A program made the translations under genes and the position numbers. The notes below the pieces were generated by a model, which was not told the origin of the DNA, searched no databases, and saw only the letters and a program-made list of their open reading frames with translations. A DNA stretch of 64,000 nucleotides from Cryptomeria japonica (Eukaryota > Streptophyta > Pinopsida > Cupressales > Cupressaceae): positions 5,465,001 through 5,529,000 of the forward strand of contig NC_081414.1 of NCBI RefSeq assembly GCF_030272615.1, written 5' to 3'. Of this stretch, positions 55,873-64,000 are shown piece after piece. Position 1 is the stretch's first letter. Every line of letters starts with the position of its first letter.

Positions 55873-58705
55873 TATTAGAGTAGTCGGGTATTTACTTGAT
55901 TAATTAAACAATATTTGTTTAATTATTTAAGTTCCCTTTATTTCTTTTACACTTAAGCTAACTTTAGGTGCATAATAATTAATTCTTTTGTTAATTATTA
56001 TGTACAAACCTAGGTTTTCCCTTTTAGGGTTTCTTGACCTATTAAAGTTTAAGTTCATTCTTTTCATTGTAACAAGAAGAAGGATTATTATTGACAATAC
56101 ATTTTTGGAGATTATTGAGCTCTCATCTTTTGGATCATATTTTTCCTGTGTTTTTGTTCCTTTTGTGATTTGTTTCCTTGCTTCTCCTTGTAACAGATTT
56201 TTCAGCTTGTGGAGATCATTTGGGCTCCTGTGGTGTTGTATTTTCTCAACTCCAACATGGTATCAGAGCCTCAGATTTGTAGCTATATGTTCTTGTTTTG
56301 AGAATTTTTTGCTTTGGAACCAAATATGGGGTTTCAGAAAGTTTTTATGCACCTAGGTATAGGATTTTTTTCTAAGCATTTTGGGTCTAAACAGACCTCA
56401 CCATCATGCTCAGAAGGCTCGAAAACCCCTATGGTCATGCAAAATTTGACCTATTTTGGTTCCTGAGCCTCTAGGAGTATTTTTTCTCCAGATCCAGGCT
56501 GTACGGCCCTCGCACGCAGTTCGAGAAAAAAATTTAAAAATTATTTTTTGCCTTTTTACAACATGCAGGTCGGATTTTGATTTTTTGAAAAAAAAAAGTT
56601 TTTTTTAAGAAAAAAATTGTTTTGGGGCTCCCACGGTACGCAAGGCACCTTGGGGCCCCTGTCGGTGTCAGTACAGCTCCCAGTCGCTGCCCAGGTTTCA
56701 GGCCCCATGTCTTCCCAGCAGTCCTAGCCCTGTCGGTCCTCCGGCCCCCGCCGATAGCTTTCCTCAACCCCCGCACAACTTTCCCCGACCCGCCTCCCGC
56801 TAGCTCCCCAGCCGCCGCTGCTTCCCCGACCACTGCTCCGCTCCCCAGCTGCTGCAACCCCAGTCACCGCTCTACTCCTCGACCGCTACAAGCTCCCCGG
56901 CCATCGCTCCGCTCCCCGGCTGCTGCAACCCTGGCTGTTGCTTCGCTCCCCGGTCGTTGCATGCTCCCCGACTGCTGCTGCAACCTTGGCCGCTACTTCG
57001 CTCCCACGCCGCCACTGCCTAGCCCTTGCCGCTGACCGTCGGCTGCCCAATCACCGGAACCCATCACCCAACCACCAGAGCGCCACCCACTGGCCACCTC
57101 TGCCCGCCAGAGCCACCAAACTACCTTTTTTGCCTCTTTCAGGGGGGGTTTGGTTTTTGGCCTTATCTTGGGCATACGGAGTCATTTTTTTGAAAACGAA
57201 TAGGCATCGGAAAGCTGGTTCTGAGCCGGACCTCATGGTGTTGGTAATTTTTTCCAATTTGCTATTTGACTATGTTTTTTTCAGTCAAAGTGGGATTTTG
57301 TTTTTGCACTCTGGGAGCCATAAAATGAGCATCCGAACTCTATTTTTTGAAAAGTTTATATTTTTGGAAAGCGTGTGTTGTGTACTTTCCAGCCATCTAA
57401 TTTTTATTTCCAGATTCTGCTCCATGCATATTTTATTCAGTTTTTTTCTTTTCAGCACTCTAGTGGATATCGTGGTTGTTTCAGGGCCTAGAATCTCTTC
57501 TCTGAGTAAGATGTCTCTATTTTGGTTCTCATTTCTATTTCCAGTCTTCTTATCATTGTAGCATTGCATTTATGCAAACGCACTGAGATGAAGTGTCATC
57601 ATGCATTGTTTACTTGGGATCTTGCATATCTTGTGCCTTGTTGTACATGCACTACTTATAAAGTGTCATGAGGGGGTTGATGTTTGCCTGTTGTTTGCCA
57701 TCTTCCTTTGTCCAGTGAGTTTTCCTTCCACGACATTCGTCTCATGATGTGTGTCAAGTGAGTGTTCCTTCCATGACACCATGTACTTTTCTCAGCACCT
57801 TTGATGTTCCTGGTTCTTCGTCATGCAATTCTTGTTGGCTGTTATTTTCAATGTACTTGTCCCTCTCCCTCTTCAGCATTATGGGGAGGTTTGTCCTGTT
57901 GGTTCTAATGCTTTCGTGGTTCGATTGATCAGCTCTTCAAGCTTTGGTGTTTTCATGCCATCTGTATCTTCGATTTCAATTGTTTGCCTTGTTTGCCTTC
58001 TAATTCGAGTAGTGTCATTTGAGGGCACTCGTACAGATTACAGTCTTCTCTACCTGGTCATGTTCTCTTTCAGTGGAGGTTCTTTAGCTCAGCAATTATT
58101 CTTCAACAGAGTTTGCAAGTTCTTCATGATTCAGTGGTGTTCTTTTCCATCTCTTTTTGGAGTAGAGTTTTATTCCCATGTGGTTTTCTTTATTTCTCCA
58201 GTTCATAGAGATTTCATTGTATTTGGGTACCTGATCAAGCCTTGTTGTCGAGACCCATCTTTCCTGCTTTCAATAGTTGTTCTAGGTTTTAGCTTCTCCT
58301 TAAGTCTAGCTTAAGGGGAGTGTTAGAGTATTGGGATATTTACTTGATTAATTAAACAATATTTGTTTAATTATTTAAGTTCCCTTTATCTCTTTTACAC
58401 TTAAGCTAACTTTAGGCGCATAATAATTAATTCTTTTGTTAATTATTATGTGCAAACCTAGGTTTTCCCTTTTAGGGTTTCTTGACCTATTAAAGGTTAA
58501 GTTCATTCTTTTCATTGTAACAAGAAGAAGGATTATTATTGACAATACATTTTTGGAGATTATTGAGCTCTCATCTTTTGGAACATATTTTTCTTGTGTT
58601 TTTGTTCCTTCTGTGATTTGCTTCTTTGCTTCTCCTTGTAATAAGTTTTTCAGCTTGCAGAGATCATTTGGGCTCCTGTGGTGTTGTGTTTTCTCAACTC
58701 CAACA
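55873..58705 (+). mobile_element. Element S: complete non-autonomous LTR retrotransposon (TRIM/LARD-like, 2.8 kb)
   Basis: Two 385-bp LTRs (55873-56257 and 58321-58705), a tRNA-Met PBS TGGTATCAGAGCC (56258-56270) and a polypurine tract TTAAGGGGAG (58311-58320). Exact CATTC duplications flank it (55868-55872 and 58706-58710). The internal 2.05 kb has no gag or pol. The LTRs differ at about 17 positions by eye. The 5' LTR starts TATTAG in place of TGTTAG. Confidence 0.93.
56620..57130. other. GC-rich block inside element S
   Basis: A sharply GC-rich stretch in AT-rich surroundings, with loosely repeated GCTCCCCGGCTGCTGCAACC-like phrases. Plus frames read as Pro/Ala/Ser-rich chains (for example 56622-57035) with no recognisable domain. 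It could be a captured host fragment or expanded low-complexity DNA. I cannot name a source gene. Confidence 0.5.
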
Positions 58706-58893
58706 CATTCCCCATTGTAATATTTTCACATACTACTACAGAGTATCATCTTATTGTGGGTAGGCTCCCACTGTGGTTTTTCCCTTAACCAAGTTTTCCA
58801 CATCAAAATCTTAGTGTTGTGTGTTGTGTTATCAATTTGCTTATCTTTTGTTGTTGCTGTAGTTTATCAGATTTGTATTTGTGGTTGAATTTC
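58706..58893 (+). repeat. LTR H fragment, right part
   Basis: Matches 54919-55107 with few changes, and stops at GGTTGAATTT where unrelated DNA begins. Confidence 0.8.
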
Positions 58894-59745
58894 CTACATC
58901 ATATGCTAAAATTCCTAACTATTACTAATTTCCAATTATCAATTCATTCAAATTTTCTAACTAGTCAATCAAATCAGTTAACTATCCAATCAATCTTTTA
59001 AGTCTCAATCTGTCCTATTCAACTCCAATTATGTCATTTAACAAGTCAAACATCTTTCAATCAATTTAGTTTAACCGAATCATATGGACAGTTCATATCG
59101 TAATTATTGTTTTCCAAGTTGTCTCATCAAATCTTGGTCGTTGATCAATTTTGTCTTCAAATCAATCTTATCCTTTCAATCAAACCTTCCATAATCTTTA
59201 AATTGAGCATCAATATCCCTTAATCAATAACCACAATCTTCGAATTCTTGTGCCCTTATTTTGTAGGTATTGTGCAACTCTAAGACCCACATCCATATTG
59301 TGCATCAAGAAGGAGAAGAGCAATAGAAGCAATTTGCTTGGATTTGATAGCGATTTTTCATTGATTTGATTTATTCATTTTCATTGTTGGATTCCTTACT
59401 AGGCTTTTATTGTTGTTACGATCATATTTGCTAAATAGATTAGGTTTTATGGTTGCCTATTTATCTTATTAGCATGGTGATTTCCCTTGTATCCATTCTA
59501 GTGAACACAATGTGAAGTGACCAATTTAATGCTTGTTCTTGTGAAATTTAGTGAATTCGATCTTGTAGGTTGAGGGCTTCTTCAAGGGTGGCATTACACA
59601 TCAATTTTTCTTTTTCACGAGCCTTTCATTGAAAAAGTAACCAATTCTTCTACTGTGTAGGTGAATTCTATGTTCATGCATTTGTCAAGTATACTTGTGC
59701 TTTTGCTTTATATTTTAATTTTTTTGTCTTAAAAAACAAAAAAAA
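58894..59745. other. AT-rich DNA, nothing firmly recognised
   Basis: No gene. The T/C-rich left half and the following text resemble an old LTR and its downstream edge, but no end or PBS is visible. Confidence 0.35.
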
Positions 59746-60060
59746 TTGGTCATTTTTAGTAGGTTATTGTTTTAGCAAGTTTCTAATTTTAGCAAGTTTT
59801 CATTTTTGGTAGATTGCTATTTTTAGCAGGTTTCTAATTTTGGCAAGTTTTTTAGAAGGTTTATGATTTTAGTAGGTTTTCATTTTTAGCAGGTTGACAA
59901 TTTTTAGTAGGTTTCTAATTTTGGTAGGTTTATGTTTTTAGCAGGTATTGTTTTTCGCAAGTTTCTGTTTTTAGCAGGTTGTCATTTTTAGCAGATTTTT
60001 AATTTTGGCAGGTTTTCATTTTTGGCAAGTTTCTATTTTTAGGAAGTTCTTATTTTTAAA
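59746..60060 (+). repeat. 17-bp tandem array, about 19 degenerate units
   Basis: The consensus unit is roughly GTTTCTATTTTTAGCAG, with variants such as GTTTTCATTTTTGGCAA. Units follow each other without spacers. Confidence 0.85.
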
Positions 60061-63000
60061 TTTTTTTACCAAAAATAATAGAAATAGGTAGGAATTGTGT
60101 TATGAGCAAATTTTCAACTTTCTATCTTGGTTTTCTATTGATTGTGTTTTTGAATTGATTTTCTGGTTACTAACATTTAATCTTTAATGTGTGGCGTATG
60201 TTTTGTCGAAGACTAAAATGCACAAACTACTAATTTGTGTGCTTGCAAGGGTAATTCGGGAGTGTTTCTTTGATTTTTAAAATAGCTCACATTTGGATTT
60301 GGTGCTTTAAAATTAACAATTGCTTGACTGTCTGGTGCACTTGCACATCATAGGGTGGACCTATTGTTGTGTTTAGTACTTTCTCCCTTGGCCTTCAAGA
60401 TCTTGGGTGAGGGAAAGGCGACAACGATGCTTGAGTTTTTCTTTTTTTGTAGAAAAGAGCCTACATTGGTGGGAAATAGTACTCATCCCATTTGAGGACT
60501 CTAAGTGATGCTTTCCTTCGATCTGCTATACAAATTGGCCTATGCTAAAGTCGAATCTACTTGGCAACATGCATCTATACAGACAGTTCCTAGTACCTGC
60601 ATTTGTGTGAGGTATATTGACCCCATTTTTATAAAGGGTTGGGATAGTGTCTTTAGTGAGTCACTACCACATGTATAGATGCCAGGCCCCCAAAGTTCCC
60701 CCATTAAGAACCAAATGTATTTAGAAGCTCAAAACCCACATCATGTAGTTTAGTTGTTGTGGGTGATACAGAGTGAAAATCTAGTTAAAAATATTGATTA
60801 TGTCTCACTTTCACCAAAAAGTGAGACATACTATTGTGGGCTGACCCAACCATACCCTTGCTTAATACAAAGAATGAAATCGTTCTGCATTCCAAATTGA
60901 AATGCCTCAAGTTAAGGCACATTATCAAGCTGGGGTATCCAATCTTTTTTTCTATATGTGTTGCTACTCAACACCATCTTCCAATGCATACTAGACCCAT
61001 GGAGAAGATACATTTTTGGGCACAAAAATAGCATCCACAATAAGATGCATGACCTTCTAAAAATAAAACCTCATAATCAACATTGTCAATCTCTAGAACA
61101 ATAGGTATATAACATACATAACTATCATTATGCTTATGCACTCTATGTTTGGATTACATATGTGATCTATATCTTCTTTATCATTATCAACATAAAAAAT
61201 TATTATCATGAGGCACCTTAGGTGAAGAATTGAGCTCTCCAAATTTTCTCTCTATTTTAAAATCATTTGGGGAGTTTGTTGTGTAATACATGCTACTAAA
61301 ATTAGAATCATAACATCTTTCTTCTTATCTTTGTTCATCACAACATGAATATCTAGTGACCCAATTAAAGAATACTCTACATGAGTAATGCAATCAAGAT
61401 TGGAGGATCCCATCAAACTACCCAATCTTGTAACCTCAACATGTCATCAAATCCACTATGTAAATAAAATCTGAAACATATATGTATTCCAACCTTAATA
61501 TATACATTTATACAATAAAATTTCTCAATAACAATAACAACTATGAAGGATTTCAACAATAAGCATAACTCCTAGAAATTTTACAAACATTTCTAGACAC
61601 ATCTTGCTTGCAAGTCTTCAAATATTCATGTCTTCAAACCTTCTTGGCCTCAATCATATTTTGAAATCTATATTTTTTATTTTACAAATCACATGATTGT
61701 TTTGAACACCTATAACACAATTGCAAAACTCCTTTTATCTTTTTCTATTCCTCTTCTTCTCGCAAGCTAATTTCCCACACTTTTCTATATGCAATTGTAT
61801 GGAGAAACTAACAAGTTCGCCCTCCAAGGTCAATGTTGTTGTTGATTGTTGTGCTTAAAACCTTTTTGTGGCACCAAAAAGTGTCACCCAAATCTGTTCT
61901 TTTATTTTCCTCCAATTTCCCTTTGAAATTCTTTTGTATATGCTTAAAATTATTCATTAAATGCTTTCAAATATGGCACCCAAGCTTGTTGCACCGTATC
62001 CAATTCCTTTTTTTTGTATATGCCTTTTTAAAATGAATAAAAATATAAACCAAGTTATACTCCTTTGGACATTGAAGAGTCATTAATTGTTTTTTCTAGA
62101 ATCACTAGTTTTTCCCTCCATTTAGGCACCTAAATTGAAAGAATAAAACAAAAATGGAATACCAAAAGTCACTTGACTTATGAAGGCATCTAAGCTAATT
62201 AATTTTTAATCTATTTTCTTGTATAAGCTTTCTCTACCATGACAATAGACACCTTGAAACCTTGAAATTGTGTAATTGAATCACATTAAACAACCTAGTT
62301 GTCTTCAATTTTTAAAATGGAAGGTAGGTATTGATGAATGAAGATTTTATCATTGTAAAAACTCACAAGATACTATTGAGGCTCAAACCTACACCAAAAA
62401 TACAAAACATAAACATAAAAAAGGAAAATATATTTTTGGTGAGTCAAGATTGCTTGTGAGCCCAAATGCTTATGTATCAATGAGAGAGAGACACCAAAGC
62501 TTGCACCAAAAAATAGGTTCTCATATGCATCCACATGATCATCATATTCATCATCATCAACAAAAAGCTCTTCATAGTAAAAGTTACTAACTACACTATC
62601 ATTTACCTCACCAATTTATCATCAAGTACAAACACACCTATATTATCCTTATCAAACAAATTTTACTAATTTCAATATCAATATTAAGGACAAAAAAGGG
62701 AAGTATGCCAAACAAAAATTAGTCTCTTGCTCACCTTTTATATTATCTACATGTATATACTTAGACAAACAAATTCATGAGCTAATCCATTTGATTGTTC
62801 CTCTATACACACACCTTCCTCTTTGTCCACTTGGTTGTTACAAATATTAGGGTCATACCCTTCATTCCTAAGCTAAAGGTCATCATTTACCTCATCATAA
62901 TGATTACTCATAGACAATGTATCCAATTGTAGGTAAGTGCTTAAATATTTTTATCGTTGTCATCAGTAAATTATATTATGCACCATTGCCATCTTCAAAA

Positions 63001-63326
63001 TTACTACAAATACAATCATCTTCCTATATTGTGCTTAATCTAGATATTGCATCTATTTGACAATAATGATAAACAATCTATTCATAACCAACAATGTTTG
63101 TATTTGAAAATAATAATTTTCTATTGTAATTAATAATCACCTTTAAATAAAATCAAGACATAGATAAGCTTGTTGCATGTTTGGATTCTTTAAGTTGTCC
63201 CACACTAAACCCAAGCTAATATCTTAAGCTTAAAATAAATTATGTAGGTAGATGTGTTAGGTTTGTGATCATTTGTAATAATAGAAAGAGAAACAACAAA
63301 CTTGTGGCTGAATTATTTCTTGATTA
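60061..63326. other. Old repeat DNA, no gene recognised
   Basis: The block at 60340-60720 is less AT-rich and recalls in style the leader of element A, but I could not align them. A short GTGAGACATA/TATGTCTCAC-type inverted repeat lies near 60798-60831. From 60840 to 63250 there are only short frames without motifs. Confidence 0.35.
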
Positions 63327-63509
63327 TCATTCTTTCCATTTGATATTTGCTAAATTTTTGACAAGAAAATCAAGGACAACCTTACTAACAAATTCTTGTT
63401 TAAAGGTAGCCACAAGGTCATTCCAAGAGGAAAAGGAATTATATGAAAAACCTTCAAACCATTTCCTTGAATATTTGTGTTGGGACCTAAAAAAGAACCT
63501 CATCCACAT
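63327..63509 (-). pseudogene. Gypsy gag fragment
   Basis: The minus frame reads YSRKWFEGFSYNSFSSWNDL followed by VATFKQEFVSK. This matches the core of the retrotransposon gag domain (compare AMEWFSQLPPG...SWGDLAEAFIQHF in element A). Frames on either side are broken. It is a remnant of a minus-strand Ty3/gypsy element extending towards the right edge. Confidence 0.7.
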
Positions 63510-64000
63510 TTCTTTATTTTCAAATTAAAATGTATAAATGCATGCCCCTTTCAGTATTATCAAACTCATAAAATTTAGGCATCTAGTTGTAGACATTTTT
63601 TATTATAATCTATATTTCATAATCATCCCAAGAGATGTCTAACTTCTTGCACACAATGTCCAAGGGAATGATAGGTAACTTTAAGTAACCTAAGAAAATT
63701 ATTAGTAGGGTGGACATTGGATTGCATTACCTTAATTATTTCTTCATGCATATCACTAATTTCTCACTTGTTCTTTTGTATGGATTCTTGTAAATTAGAG
63801 TTTGTGTTTGTTGGTATTAATTCTTGTATTAAACCTTGACTCTAATAATCTTACTAGTATGTAGATAAAGTGACCATTTTATTAAATAATAGGGAGTCTA
63901 TTTGCAAATTAGGGATTCAAAAGGCCAACAAATAAGAGGGTTATAGACATGTTCTACACTTTGAGCCTTGCCAAGATCAAGCGAGGGATATTACAACTAG
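63510..64000. other. Window edge, nothing firmly recognised
   Basis: Probably more of the same decayed minus-strand gypsy element upstream of its capsid fragment. No motif seen. Confidence 0.3.

Noticed and set aside
56258-56270. tRNA genes at the PBS sites
   Set aside because: Only the 3' complement of a tRNA is present; no cloverleaf.
56622-57561. Pro/Ala-rich ORFs as host genes
   Set aside because: Compositional product of a GC-rich block inside element S; no domain.

Overview
The window is nuclear DNA of a seed plant with a large, repeat-dominated genome. It holds one ordinary host gene in 64 kb, packed between nested LTR retrotransposons. That density is typical of gymnosperms; a conifer is my guess and the sequence does not prove it. 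The host gene is an intronless group-D MAP kinase kinase (MKK7/9 type) at 7206-8189 (+), with two G-boxes upstream.

Layout. (1) 1-4094: the 5' part of a minus-strand Ty1/copia element (decayed gag, leader, PBS, LTR). Its LTR carries two later solo LTRs, each with a perfect 5-bp target duplication. (2) 4095-5690: remains of a small non-autonomous LTR family. (3) 5690-8800: the MKK gene island. (4) 8812-51216: a roughly 4.5-kb unit (2.9 kb of anonymous DNA plus a copia LTR) occurs twice as a direct repeat. The first copy is split by a 33.3-kb nest flanked by TTGTG (13054-46392). The nest is a roughly 4-kb TG...CA element (G, probably a giant solo LTR) that received two Ty3/gypsy elements: A (14861-29396, +) and C (30957-45747, -). 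C in turn contains D (36365-43860, -). (5) 46655-58893: the second unit, whose copia LTR leads into a decayed copia gag/protease. That region is broken by a solo LTR (51336-53044), another solo LTR (53824-55166) and a complete non-autonomous LTR element, S (55873-58705). (6) 58894-64000: old repeat DNA with a 17-bp tandem array and a minus-strand gypsy gag fragment.

Element A is young: I count about 3 differences between its two 780-bp LTRs. It is a Tat-lineage Ty3/gypsy element with gag, protease, RT, RNase H, a second archaeal-type RNase H and integrase. Two in-frame TGA codons interrupt its single reading frame. Its non-coding parts are the most interesting part of the window: two clusters of a GCGTCTGTG motif in the leader, three consecutive hairpins just after integrase, six tandem hairpins with an invariant loop and compensating stems, and an antisense, apparently spliced plant mobile domain (PMD) reading frame.

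Elements C and D are related gag/protease-only elements without RT or integrase, so they must borrow them. Their 3' regions repeat a module of a G-tract (element sense) next to a strong hairpin. One copy lies beside the polypurine tract and is conserved between C and D. All repeat, TSD and stem comparisons were made by eye from the sequence.
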